Counted from the first letter of the stretch, positions 34,798 to 42,760 are shown. The stretch is 64,000 nt of DNA from Pseudoxanthobacter soli DSM 19599 (GCF_900148505.1 NZ_FRXO01000004.1:434001-498000), one strand, 5' to 3'. The notes: a model not told the origin generated them from the letters alone. Made by a program: numbers and translations.

Positions 34798-35423
34798 TCG
34801 ACGGGCTCGACATCCTCGACAGGATCGTCCACGTGGACGGGCAGGTTCGCGAGCGCCCGGCGCTGCGCGGCGGCCATCTTCTGGCGGACGGTGCGGTACT
34901 CGGCGCGAAGGAGATGCAGCACGTCGCGTTTCGGCACGTCGAACTTCGCGGCGATCGCGTCGGCGAACTGCGCGAGCCCGCCTTCGAAGCCGCTCATGAT
35001 GGTGGAGACCATCGACCGCGCCGAGCGGGCCACATCTTCGGTCCTGGTATAGACCCCGGCCCGCGCCCGGCTTTCCTCTTCCTCGCGGCGCTTCGCTCGC
35101 CGCATCGCCTCGAGCTTCTCGCGCTTGATCTCGTAGTCGATGCCCGGCGGCTTCGCGCGGCTCGCTGCCTCGCCGCCTGTGGCCGGCGCCGGGTCCGCGG
35201 GGCTGTCCGCGCCGAGATCGGTATCGAGCCCGTTGCCGAGCCTTTGGGAGATATCCAGCTTCTGGCGAAGCTGGCGCCGCGCCTCCGCGACGTTGATCCG
35301 CGCCGTCCGCCCGCTTCCCACCAGCGCCGCGCCCGACAGCTTCCCCTCGGAAATCCATTGCGACACGCGGCCCGGCGAGACATTGGACAGCCGCGCGAAC
35401 TCGCCTTTCGACACGACGTCCAA
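34794..35423 (-). CDS. Terminase small subunit (Nu1-like)
   Basis: The 209-residue protein starts with a winged-helix/HTH region (VSKGEFARLSNVSPGRVSQWISEG), as in lambda Nu1, which recognises cos. A long charged helix (KREKLEAMRRAKRREEEE) follows. The TTG at 35423 lies seven bases after AGAGGG, and a GTG at 35414 is an alternative. It is coupled to the large subunit. Confidence 0.88.
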   Translation of the reverse strand: MDVVSKGEFARLSNVSPGRVSQWISEGKLSGAALVGSGRTARINVAEARRQLRQKLDISQRLGNGLDTDLGADSPADPAPATGGEAASRAKPPGIDYEIKREKLEAMRRAKRREEEESRARAGVYTRTEDVARSARSMVSTIMSGFEGGLAQFADAIAAKFDVPKRDVLHLLRAEYRTVRQKMAAAQRRALANLPVHVDDPVEDVEPVE

Positions 35424-35577
35424 GGGCTTGCCCTCTTTAGCTCTTTAGCGTTGTTGAGCCTGTTTCTTTAGGCTCTCAAATCGCGCTCTCTCTGCCGAAA
35501 TCCCGGGCCGCAGCGGCACCGCGGGCTTTGGGGAGGGGTACGGTCCCTTGAGGCCCGTCGCCCCACCCCGGCGGGGA
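35424..35577. other. Spacer before terminase genes, candidate cos region
   Basis: In lambda-type phages cos lies just upstream of nu1, and this 154-bp spacer is in that place. It contains a tandem CTCTTTAG repeat (35433-35448) and a 6-bp inverted repeat, GAGCCT/AGGCTC, at 35456-35475. Cleavage position cannot be read from sequence alone. Confidence 0.4.
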
Positions 35578-36144
35578 TCAGGTCAGGAGGCGGACGAGTT
35601 CGTGGTCGAGGCGACGGGGCAGGACGGCCTGGACGGTCGCGAAGAACGCCGCTTCGCTCGCGCCCTTGACCATCTCCTTGGGGATGGCTGGCCCCCACCG
35701 CTTGGTGATGCGCTGGCGCATCTGGCCGGCATAGCTGCCCTTGCTCGCCTTGCGCTTCCCGCCGACGCGGACGAAGACATGGCCGCCGAGCGAGGAGACC
35801 ATGAACATGTGCGGAAAGCGGCGCCGCACCTTCCATGGCGCGGCGCTGATACCGGTTTTGACTTGACGCGCCCCGAAGTCACGCAGCGGCAGCGTCCTGT
35901 CCGCCGCCCGGATCACGTAGCGCCCGGCGCCATATTCGGCGCGCCCGCTCGTCACCCGCCGCACCGCGCCGTAGCGGGCGCCGGTCTGGGACACCAGGGC
36001 GCGGCGCACCTGAGTGAGCGTCTGATCGCCGGTGTGCCGCACGGCGCGGTAGACCGCGAGCGGCAGCTTGTCGCCCACGGCCGCCATGCGGTTGCCGAGG
36101 CGCACATATTGGCCGACATCGACGCGGAAGCCGATCGCTACCAT
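35578..36144 (-). CDS. Minor tail protein Z-like
   Basis: The 188-residue basic protein resembles the gpZ family, with PLAVYRAVRHTGDQTLTQVR, ALVSQTGARYGAVRR and RITKRWGPAIPKEMVKG. gpZ-type proteins complete tails. It is displaced from the tail module to a place upstream of the terminase. Its start overlaps the stop of the small 36138 gene. Confidence 0.75.
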   Translation of the reverse strand: MVAIGFRVDVGQYVRLGNRMAAVGDKLPLAVYRAVRHTGDQTLTQVRRALVSQTGARYGAVRRVTSGRAEYGAGRYVIRAADRTLPLRDFGARQVKTGISAAPWKVRRRFPHMFMVSSLGGHVFVRVGGKRKASKGSYAGQMRQRITKRWGPAIPKEMVKGASEAAFFATVQAVLPRRLDHELVRLLT

Positions 36145-36320
36145 TTGCGCAACCTCGCCTTAGCGGCCGCCAGTGCCGCGCTCCGCATCGCGGCCGCGGC
36201 ATCGGCGCGGACCGTCTCGCCGATCCGGCGGACAGGCGCGGCGGCGCCGCGGACGTCACCGCGCGCCACCGATGAAGCCGCGAGCGCGATCAGATGGCGC
36301 CTTTCGGCACATCGGCACAT
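36138..36320 (-). CDS. Small hypothetical protein
   Basis: The 60-residue protein (start MCRCAERRHLIALAASS) is Ala- and Arg-rich and helical. ATG 36320 has GAGGTG seven bases upstream. It overlaps the gpZ-like gene by seven bases, which suggests coupling. Function unknown. Confidence 0.55.
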   Translation of the reverse strand: MCRCAERRHLIALAASSVARGDVRGAAAPVRRIGETVRADAAAAMRSAALAAAKARLRKW

Positions 36321-36428
36321 CGGGCGCACCTCGCGGAAATCCATCGCCTGGAAATGCGAAACCCGGCTCGGGTCTCCCCGGCCGGGTTTTCGAAATCCAC
36401 CATGCTCCGCCATTCGGGTGACACAAGG

Positions 36429-37058
36429 TCACCCGGCGATGCGCCTCATTCCTAACGCCATCGGCGCCGGTCCGCGCGGCGCGGGAAGGATCGGCAGCAC
36501 CGCCGAAGCCGACAGCCGAACTTGATTCGCTGTCCCCGCATCACGCAGCCATACCGTCACCGCGGCACTGCCGTCAACCTCGGCGATCTCCACCAGCAGA
36601 TCGCGCAGCGGCCCGCGGCTGATGACGGCAAGGCCACCTTCTTCCGCCTTGACCCGCTGCGCACCCCGCACCCGTGCGAGAGCCCGCACGACCGCGGGGT
36701 CCGCGACATCCATCCGGCCCTTGCTGTCGCAGCGCATCATCAGGCCGCCGACGACATAGCCCGGCACCGTCAACGGCGCCTCGCCGGAATAGACCACGGC
36801 GGAAACGCCCATCATCCGCGAGATCGGCCCAACCGCCTGCCCGGCCCGCAGCCCGGCAAAAAGGTACCGGCCGAACAGTGGCCGCAGCACGCCGATCTTG
36901 CGGCGCCCGTGGCTGACGACCCCCGCGAAGTGCGGCAGGAAAACCGCGTAACCGGCGCCGCGCAGCTGCTCGGCGGCCAGCCACTCGCGCCGCGCCTCGG
37001 TGTGCACCGCCACCCACGTCAGATCGGGGCCGAGCCCGCTCGCCGTCGCATCCGTCAT
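36429..37058 (-). CDS. NusG-like transcription elongation factor of the phage
   Basis: The 209-residue protein has an NGN domain, as in NusG and RfaH: TWVAVHTEARREWLAAEQL, GYAVFLPHFAG and RPLFGRYLFAGL. The C-terminal part could be a KOW-like beta barrel (LVEIAEVDGSAAVTVW). NusG paralogues bind RNA polymerase and can suppress termination. The start at 37058 has GGAGGTGG upstream. It is the first gene before the 25-kb minus-strand structural operon, so an antitermination role on late transcripts is a reasonable inference. Confidence 0.88.
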   Translation of the reverse strand: MTDATASGLGPDLTWVAVHTEARREWLAAEQLRGAGYAVFLPHFAGVVSHGRRKIGVLRPLFGRYLFAGLRAGQAVGPISRMMGVSAVVYSGEAPLTVPGYVVGGLMMRCDSKGRMDVADPAVVRALARVRGAQRVKAEEGGLAVISRGPLRDLLVEIAEVDGSAAVTVWLRDAGTANQVRLSASAVLPILPAPRGPAPMALGMRRIAG

Positions 37059-37393
37059 CGCACCACCTCCGGTAATCTGCACCACGTCCGAAGCCGCCGC
37101 ACCGAGGTGGTGCAGCCCGAAAACATCCGCCGTTTCAACCGCTTGCACCACCTGCACCACCTTCACCACCTCAAAAACCCACAAGAACACTGCCGCCCAC
37201 CCGGCGCGGGAAAGGTCGCGCGCGCCCGCGCGCGCCTCATGCGCGAATCAAGGTGGTGCAGGTGGTGCAGGTGGTGCAAACGCCTGAGAGGACTGCGAAA
37301 ATCGCGCTGCACCACCTCGGGACAGGAGGGGAAGAAGTGGTGCAGGTGGTGCAAGGCGTTGAAAACGCGCACCTTCCCGCGGAAAAAATCGCG
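37059..37393. repeat. Array of GGTGGTGCA repeats (candidate origin or operator region)
   Basis: No gene is seen here. Eight exact copies of the 9-mer GGTGGTGCA or its complement begin at 37106, 37144, 37153, 37252, 37261, 37270, 37308 and 37345, with near copies at 37078, 37162 and 37336. Two tandem triplets in opposite orientation form 29-bp arms (37143-37171 and 37251-37279) that pair with one mismatch. Between them lies an alternating GC stretch at 37217-37236. The array lies between the NusG-like gene and the replicative ATPase gene. Iterons bound by a phage initiator are one reading, and a regulatory array for late transcription is another. Confidence 0.8.
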
Positions 37394-38884
37394 TCAAAGG
37401 TCCTCTCCCTCCCAATCGATCGTGGAGCGCATCGCCGCCGCATAGGCGGCGCGGGCGTCCTCAAGGGACGGGAAGGCGTAACCCCACAGCCGGCGCGCGG
37501 CCGGACTGATATCGTCCGTATCATAGCCCTGTGTGCGCCTAAGGTCAGGCACAATGCGGCGCAACTTGATGCCGAACGACGTCTCGTCCGATTTTCGCCG
37601 GATGCCGACGCGGTCGGCCGCCGCGTAATAGGCGGAGATCAGCCGGTGCGTCGGCACCCACGGGCGCCAATGCCCATCCCCGGGCAGTTGAGCCCCCTCC
37701 CGCAGGCGTTCGAGCCAAAACGAATCGATCGGATCGAGCGAGTGCACCTTTTGTTCATAGAGCGCGCGGGTTTCCGGCACGTCGCGCAGGTCGATCCGCG
37801 AGAGGTCGACCGCCATCAGGTACGCCAGCAACCCGGCGAGGCCGCCGCCCTCGCGCATGTGAGAGCGGAGGGCGGAGAAGTAGTTCGAATCGCGGATACG
37901 CCGATCGCCGACGTCGAACACGGCGAACGCGCGTTCTTCCTTTCCCGCCGGCACCACCCAATCGTTATTGGTGGTCAGCATCAGCCGCATGTAGTTCGGC
38001 ACCGGCACGGCATCGACGCCCTTCAACTCGACCATGTGGTTCTCGGCGCGGACGAGACCTTTCAGCGTGCCTTCCGACGCCTTGTCGCCCGCCCACACGC
38101 TTTCATCCGCCTGCGCAAGCAGGCAGCCCCTGAAGTGGGCATTGAAGTTGGAAAGCAGATAGCGCGCCGAATAGGTCTGGAAGAAATGCCGGGGCATCAG
38201 CTCGCCCAGGATTTCGCCCACGATCGACTTGCCGGCGCCCTGGTGGCCGCGCACCGCGATCGCGGTCGTGATGCGCTCGCGCGGGCGTTGGACCATGTGC
38301 GCCATCCAGCCGACGATGAAATCGAACAGTTCCATCGATCCACCGCACCAGTTCTCGAGGAGGTGGTCGAGGAACGGTGCGCACGATTTGGTGGGATCAG
38401 GCGCGACCGCCCAGCCGGTCCAGTAGTTGAACAGCCGCGTGTCCGGCGGCGCCTCGCCGGGCGCCAGCGGGTGAAAGGTCAGGCCGTCATATTCCCGGCG
38501 CTGGCGATGGCGGATCCACATCCGCGCCGTCTGCACCGCCGAAAGCCCGCCGTCCGGCAGGGGCTTGTAGGTAACCTTCGGCAGGTTCTTGAGAAAAAAC
38601 GAATCCGCCGACATGAACACCGGATCGCGTTGCTCCGGGTGTTCCCACAGGATGCGCGTGGCCCCCCCGAACACGATGACGGCATATTCCCGGTTCCAGG
38701 CATCGATGTCGAACGGCACGCCGCCCGGCTCCGCCACCACCGGCGCGCCGGCGATGGCATCGGCGATCGGCTTGGCCTTGCCGCCGCCCCGTTTCGGCTT
38801 CTTCGGCGGCGCGCCCTGCGGGGCGTCGTCCCCCTGCGGCGAGGCGCCCTCGCCGTTGTCGCCAGCATCGTCCTGCGCACTCAT
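37394..38884 (-). CDS. SF3/D5-like replicative ATPase (DUF5906-like)
   Basis: The 496-residue protein carries a Walker A motif GHQGAGKS at 213-220, Walker B-like LLAQADESVWAG, and a sensor-like LMLTTNNDWVVP. This is the arrangement of phage D5-like primase/helicases of the DUF5906 type. The first 55 residues are disordered and rich in Pro, Gly and Lys. It probably unwinds DNA at the phage origin. The repeats at 37106-37353 lie directly downstream of it. The start overlaps the stop of the winged-helix gene as ATGA. Confidence 0.88.
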   Translation of the reverse strand: MSAQDDAGDNGEGASPQGDDAPQGAPPKKPKRGGGKAKPIADAIAGAPVVAEPGGVPFDIDAWNREYAVIVFGGATRILWEHPEQRDPVFMSADSFFLKNLPKVTYKPLPDGGLSAVQTARMWIRHRQRREYDGLTFHPLAPGEAPPDTRLFNYWTGWAVAPDPTKSCAPFLDHLLENWCGGSMELFDFIVGWMAHMVQRPRERITTAIAVRGHQGAGKSIVGEILGELMPRHFFQTYSARYLLSNFNAHFRGCLLAQADESVWAGDKASEGTLKGLVRAENHMVELKGVDAVPVPNYMRLMLTTNNDWVVPAGKEERAFAVFDVGDRRIRDSNYFSALRSHMREGGGLAGLLAYLMAVDLSRIDLRDVPETRALYEQKVHSLDPIDSFWLERLREGAQLPGDGHWRPWVPTHRLISAYYAAADRVGIRRKSDETSFGIKLRRIVPDLRRTQGYDTDDISPAARRLWGYAFPSLEDARAAYAAAMRSTIDWEGEDL

Positions 38885-39264
38885 GACCGCGCCTCACGGT
38901 CGACGATGCGATAGCCGGCCGAAGGCAGATGCTCCAGCACAAGCCTGAGCGTGCCGAGGCGCTGCCTCAGATCCCAGATGGTCTTGCGCAGACTCAGGCC
39001 GGCATCGTCCGGCCCACCATCCGGCCGGCCAGCATAAACCACATCAGCGAGTTCGAGCGCCGTGACGTGCCGCCCGGCCACGCCTGCGGCCAGCAGCACA
39101 ACGGCGACCGGAAAAGCCACCGGCCCGAGATCGAGCACGATGCCGCCGCGCACGATCTGGCGCCGCTGCATGTGCAACAGCACTTCGTCACGCGGGATCG
39201 GGCGATTGCAGCAGGGGCAGAGCGATGCCGCGGCATGCACCACAGCGGTCAATGGTGCGTTCAT
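38881..39264 (-). CDS. Winged-helix protein with an N-terminal CxxC pair
   Basis: The 127-residue protein has CPCC near residues 16-19 and a C-terminal winged-helix region with SLRKTIWDLRQRLG and SAGYRIVDREARS. The latter resembles the DNA-binding domain of OmpR-type regulators. It could act as a replication accessory or regulator. The start at 39264 has GGGGAGGTG upstream. It is coupled to the ATPase gene. Confidence 0.72.
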   Translation of the reverse strand: MNAPLTAVVHAAASLCPCCNRPIPRDEVLLHMQRRQIVRGGIVLDLGPVAFPVAVVLLAAGVAGRHVTALELADVVYAGRPDGGPDDAGLSLRKTIWDLRQRLGTLRLVLEHLPSAGYRIVDREARS

Positions 39265-39491
39265 GTCGTCACCTCCCCGGCGGCTGATGCCGCCGTCTTG
39301 CAGCCCGTGGGGCCGCAGGTCCAAGTTCCGATCCGGCCCGCAAGGCCGAAATGCTCCCGCCCGTAAGGCGCCCAGGCGCCGCAGCCGCAGCGCAACGGGC
39401 GGCCCGCGCGCGGATTGACATCGAGCAGCGGCGCGGTCTCGCCGAGCCGCACCGGAGGCCGCTGGCGCGGCTGTGAAAACAGGTCATCCAC
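39261..39491 (-). CDS. Small Cys-rich protein
   Basis: The 76-residue protein has CGCG near 34-37 and CGPTGC near 57-62, which suggests zinc binding. The segment GAWAPYG is typical of small phage zinc proteins. GTG 39491 is the likely start, although no strong Shine-Dalgarno is visible. Its stop overlaps the winged-helix gene as ATGA. Confidence 0.6.
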   Translation of the reverse strand: MDDLFSQPRQRPPVRLGETAPLLDVNPRAGRPLRCGCGAWAPYGREHFGLAGRIGTWTCGPTGCKTAASAAGEVTT

Positions 39492-39543
39492 GGGGCAAGC
39501 CCCACTGCCCCGCACGGACTACACACTTTTTGCGCAACACCGC

Positions 39544-39581
39544 TTGACGACACCGTCCACGTTGTGTATATATTACACAAC
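39544..39581 (+). promoter_or_regulatory. hicAB promoter with palindromic operator
   Basis: TTGACG (39544-39549) and TATATA (39567-39572) are separated by 17 bases, a near-consensus sigma-70 promoter. An 8-bp inverted repeat (GTTGTGTA, 5-base spacer, TACACAAC at 39561-39581) covers the -10 box. HicB antitoxins with a DNA-binding domain repress their own promoters, so autoregulation through this palindrome is likely. Confidence 0.85.
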
Positions 39582-39597
39582 GAAGCGGAGAGACGAG

Positions 39598-39801
39598 ATG
39601 AGCCCGAAGCGCCCGACCGAAACCCCGAAAGAAGTCATCCGCCGCCTTCTGGCGGATGGCTGGACGGAACGGCGGGGCAAGGGCGACCACCGCAACTTCG
39701 TGAAGCCCGGCCACGGCGTGGTCACCGTCGACACCGGGGTCCGCGAGATACCGATCGGCACGCTGCGCAACATCTACCGCGTCGCGGGCTGGCCCTGGTA
39801 A
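39598..39801 (+). CDS. hicA: HicA-type toxin (mRNA interferase)
   Basis: The 67-residue protein has the HicA fold signature: KEVIRRLLADGWTERRGKGDH with His31 as the likely catalytic residue, then VVTVDTGVREIPIGTLRNI. HicA toxins cleave mRNA. Length is typical. ATG 39598 has GCGGAGAGAC upstream. The hicA-hicB order and the operator at 39561 are standard. Confidence 0.92.
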   Translation: MSPKRPTETPKEVIRRLLADGWTERRGKGDHRNFVKPGHGVVTVDTGVREIPIGTLRNIYRVAGWPW

Positions 39802-39834
39802 GGCCAGCCCCGGCAACAGAAAGGACAGAGCACC

Positions 39835-40236
39835 ATGGCCACCATCATCGCCCTCATTCACGGCGAGGCCGGAGCCTACGGCATCGGCTTTCCGGATTTC
39901 CCCGGTGCCGTCAGCGGCGGCGCCACCATCGACGAGGCCTTGCGGCGCGGCCGCGAAACGCTGGCGACGCATATCGAGGCGCTTGGCGAGGCCGGCCAGG
40001 ACCTGCCCCGCGTCCGCACGGTCGACGAGGTGCGGGCCGATCCGGCCCTTGCGGAGGATTTCGCCGACGCGGTTCTCGTCACGGCCGTCACGGTCGACCT
40101 GCCGGGCAAGGCCGTGCGCCTCAACATTTCGATGGATGAGCACCTGGTGGCGCGCATCGACGAGGCGGCGCGCGCACGGGGCGAAAGCCGCTCGCGCTTC
40201 CTCGCCGAGGCAGCGCGGACGCGTCTTGCGGGTTGA
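39835..40236 (+). CDS. hicB: HicB-type antitoxin
   Basis: The 133-residue protein has an N-terminal degenerate RNase H-like domain (GIGFPDFPGAVSGGATIDEA) that neutralises HicA. The C-terminal ribbon-helix-helix part (VRLNISMDEHLVARIDEAA) should bind DNA. The gene is 33 bases after hicA. The module sits inside the leftward early operon in the opposite direction. Confidence 0.92.
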   Translation: MATIIALIHGEAGAYGIGFPDFPGAVSGGATIDEALRRGRETLATHIEALGEAGQDLPRVRTVDEVRADPALAEDFADAVLVTAVTVDLPGKAVRLNISMDEHLVARIDEAARARGESRSRFLAEAARTRLAG

Positions 40237-40244
40237 GGGGGCCC

Positions 40245-41330
40245 TCATACCCCCTCCGCCTCGGCAAGTTGCCGCTGAAGCCAGGCGTTGAAGTCCATGC
40301 CCTTCGGCGGGCGGGCGACGCGCACCTCGAGGCCGCGGGCGGCATGTTCAGCGACGGCTTTCGCCACCAGCGTCTCGGGATGGACGCGGCGCAAGGCGCC
40401 CGCCTCGGCGACGGTGTAGGCGCGCATCGCCTCGTCCATGTCGACCGCGAGGATGACGGCATGGGCGCCCTCCGGCAGCGCCGCGCCGAGATTGCCGAGC
40501 GACAGCGCCGCCCAGCAGGTGAGGCCGGACGCGACCGTCACCGACAGCGCCGTTTCGATCCCCTCCGCCACCACCAGCACGCCATCCGGCGGCACCGGCC
40601 CGAGCCGGACGTGGCCGCCAAAGGTCGCGCCGCGCATCCGCTTGGCCGGCTTGACGGCCGCCTTGACCACGCCCGTCGCGGTCTCGTTCAAGTACGTGAG
40701 ATGGATGCCAAGTGGCGCCCGGGTGACGCCGTCCTGCACCAGGGCGCACATTGCCGGATGCCAGGTGCGGGTTTCAGCGTGGTGGCAGCACGCCAGCTCG
40801 CGCACCGTGGGCGGCACCGGCATATCGATGCCCCGGCCGGCGAGATAGCGCGCGACCATTGTCCCGGCCGGCGCGGCGCCGCGCCAGACGCCGACGGCGC
40901 CGTCCGCCGCCGCCTGCCGGGCGAGCGCATCAGCCCGTTCTTCGGCCTCTCGCCGCTCGGCGGCCCGCGCCGCGGCCAGCCGGCGCTGTTCGCGCCGGAT
41001 GGCGGCATCGGGGCTGTCGTCGCGCTCGTTGCCGAGGCCCAGGAAGTCGCGCGCCTCGGCGAACGCGGCCGCGCGGTCGCGCGCGCCACGACCCAAAGCG
41101 ACCGACAACAGGTCGATGACGTCGCCCGATTCCCCGCTGGAATAGCGCACCCATCCGCCCTTCTTCGGGCCGGCAAGGTGCAGCTCGAAAGAGCCCAGGT
41201 CCGATTTCGACGGCGCCAGATAGGCCTTGCGGCCGCTCTTGCCCTTTTTCCAACCCGGAAAATAGCGGTCGAGCAGCGTCGTCAGGCTGTCGAGCAGCCG
41301 GCCCTTGATCTCTGAGGCCTCGACCCGCAT
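40245..41330 (-). CDS. TOPRIM primase-like protein
   Basis: The 361-residue protein contains an N-terminal part with GSFELHLAGPKKGGWVRYSSGE and GDVIDLLS, a phage zinc-free primase layout. A TOPRIM domain follows, with VLVVAEGIETALSV (Glu) and AVILAVDMDEAM (Asp-x-Asp). It likely synthesises RNA primers and pairs with the ATPase at 37394. The start at 41330 overlaps the upstream stop as TGATG. The open frame continuing to 42299 is a GC artefact. Confidence 0.85.
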   Translation of the reverse strand: MRVEASEIKGRLLDSLTTLLDRYFPGWKKGKSGRKAYLAPSKSDLGSFELHLAGPKKGGWVRYSSGESGDVIDLLSVALGRGARDRAAAFAEARDFLGLGNERDDSPDAAIRREQRRLAAARAAERREAEERADALARQAAADGAVGVWRGAAPAGTMVARYLAGRGIDMPVPPTVRELACCHHAETRTWHPAMCALVQDGVTRAPLGIHLTYLNETATGVVKAAVKPAKRMRGATFGGHVRLGPVPPDGVLVVAEGIETALSVTVASGLTCWAALSLGNLGAALPEGAHAVILAVDMDEAMRAYTVAEAGALRRVHPETLVAKAVAEHAARGLEVRVARPPKGMDFNAWLQRQLAEAEGV

Positions 41331-42001
41331 CAGCGTTGCCGGGGGCTGACAAGGGTGTTGCTCACGCGCCCGCGCGCGCCGCCGAAGAACGCGGCGGCGG
41401 CTGCCTTCGCCGCCGCTTTGGCCGCCTTGCGCTGCGCGGGCGACAGGTAAACGACGGCGCGATGGCACGCGCACCAGCTTTCCAGCTCCCGCGCCACCGG
41501 CGCCGCGCAGAACAGGCCGCCGGCCAGCTGGTAGCGGCATTCGTCGGCTTCCAGATCCAGCAACGGCTTTGCGGTCGCCGGCGCCACCGGCATCGCGATG
41601 GCAGGCGCACCGGTCACGAGCGCGGCGGCGGCGGCCGTCTCCGGCCCTTCGCAGACGATCAGAACGGGATCGGCCGGAGCGCTCTCGATGGGCGCGCGCT
41701 CGACGGGCGGTTTCGCGCGCGGTGCGGGCTTCGGCGGCGGCGCGCCCTTCTTTGCCCGCGCCGCCGCCACCTTTTCGGCGACCGGCGCCGCCTCGCGTCG
41801 GCTGCGCGCCACCGTCTTCTCGTCGCCCAGATAGCGATAGATCAGCCCGACCACCACATTGGTCGTCGGCGCGCCCAGCTTCGCCGCGATCGCGACGCGC
41901 GTCTCGCCCTCGGCGAGCAGCGCGCGGATCGCCGCGACCCGCTGTTCCCGCGTCATCGCCGCCCAACTGTCCGCCCAGCCGGCCTTTTCCGCCGCGATCA
42001 T
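41330..42001 (-). CDS. GcrA-like regulator
   Basis: The 223-residue protein resembles GcrA, the alphaproteobacterial cell-cycle factor that works with sigma-70 at CcrM-methylated promoters. The N-terminus has the GcrA-type Trp and helix (WADSWAAMTREQRVAAIRAL), and the C-terminus has the Cys/His pattern CRYQLAGGLFC, CACH and VVYLSP. The middle is Ala/Pro-rich and longer than in GcrA. A phage copy could redirect host transcription or time phage replication. Confidence 0.78.
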   Translation of the reverse strand: MIAAEKAGWADSWAAMTREQRVAAIRALLAEGETRVAIAAKLGAPTTNVVVGLIYRYLGDEKTVARSRREAAPVAEKVAAARAKKGAPPPKPAPRAKPPVERAPIESAPADPVLIVCEGPETAAAAALVTGAPAIAMPVAPATAKPLLDLEADECRYQLAGGLFCAAPVARELESWCACHRAVVYLSPAQRKAAKAAAKAAAAAFFGGARGRVSNTLVSPRQR

Positions 42002-42486
42002 TGCGCCGCTCCCGCTTCGATGCGCGCGAGCGCGTGGTCGATGCGGGCGACTGCCGCGATGGCGTCCGCGCAGGCCGCCCGCAGGCCGCCGTCCCGCACT
42101 TCGTCCGCTGAAATCCGGCCGTCGACCGCGAGCGCGCGGGCGATGCCGGCGAGCAGGTCGCTCGATTCCTGCGCGTGCGCCGCAAGCTTGGCGATCCAGT
42201 CCGGATCGGCCCCGGCGGCCGGCGGCGGCAGCGCCACCAGCACATGGCCCGTGAGCCGCGCCAGGGCGCGGGTGACGATGGGCCCGGCCTCCGCCTCAAG
42301 ATCGGCGATCACGTCGATCGGGGCGAACACCTCCTCGTGCGCCGGCGACTGGTAGCGCCCGAGGGAGGAATGATCCACCCGGGTTTCCATCGCCGCGGCT
42401 TCCAGCCCGCCGCAGGCCTTGCCGAGCCGGCGGGTTTCGGTCTTGAGCCCTTCGTAAGCGCTCGCCGGCAGCTTTCGCCGTGTCAT
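41998..42486 (-). CDS. CII-like phage regulatory protein
   Basis: The 162-residue helical protein has an N-terminal motif (LKTETRRLGKACGGLEAAA) and SLGRYQSPAHEEVFAPIDVI. This pattern is seen in CII/CP76-type phage regulators. It overlaps both neighbours as ATGA (41998-42001 and 42483-42486). It may activate lysogeny genes, but this is not shown. Confidence 0.65.
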   Translation of the reverse strand: MTRRKLPASAYEGLKTETRRLGKACGGLEAAAMETRVDHSSLGRYQSPAHEEVFAPIDVIADLEAEAGPIVTRALARLTGHVLVALPPPAAGADPDWIAKLAAHAQESSDLLAGIARALAVDGRISADEVRDGGLRAACADAIAAVARIDHALARIEAGAAQ

Positions 42487-42698
42487 CTCCGCACCTCGAA
42501 ATTTGTCCCATCATTCGCGATGACGGGCGGCCGCCCGACGAAGACAATGGCCGCGAACGGCACCGGATAGACCCGCACCAGCGGCGCCCCGGCGACGACG
42601 CCGCGCACGACGACGACGAGGCCGAACAGGATGGAAAGCACCGCCCCGAGCACGACCGCGCCGCAGGCGACCGCCAGCCAGGCCAGAACTGCGGTCAT
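42483..42698 (-). CDS. Small membrane protein
   Basis: The 71-residue protein starts with a long hydrophobic helix (AWLAVACGAVVLGAVLSILF) and has a second hydrophobic segment. It is coupled to the CII-like gene. Its start lies in an ATGA with an upstream minus-strand frame (42695-43060) that may or may not be a gene. Function unknown. Confidence 0.6.
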   Translation of the reverse strand: MTAVLAWLAVACGAVVLGAVLSILFGLVVVVRGVVAGAPLVRVYPVPFAAIVFVGRPPVIANDGTNFEVRR

Positions 42699-42760
42699 GG
42701 CGTTCCCCACAGGTCGGGCACTATCATTCCGCAGTGCTGGAAATGCCGGAGGAACGCCGA

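Noticed and set aside
37106-37353. CRISPR-like array
   Set aside because: The unit is only 9 bp, copies are adjacent or on both strands, and there are no spacers of constant length or cas genes.
40245-42299. Continuous 684-residue frame that could suggest a longer primase
   Set aside because: The part beyond 41330 is a shadow of the GcrA-like and CII-like genes. The TGATG overlap at 41330 marks the true start.
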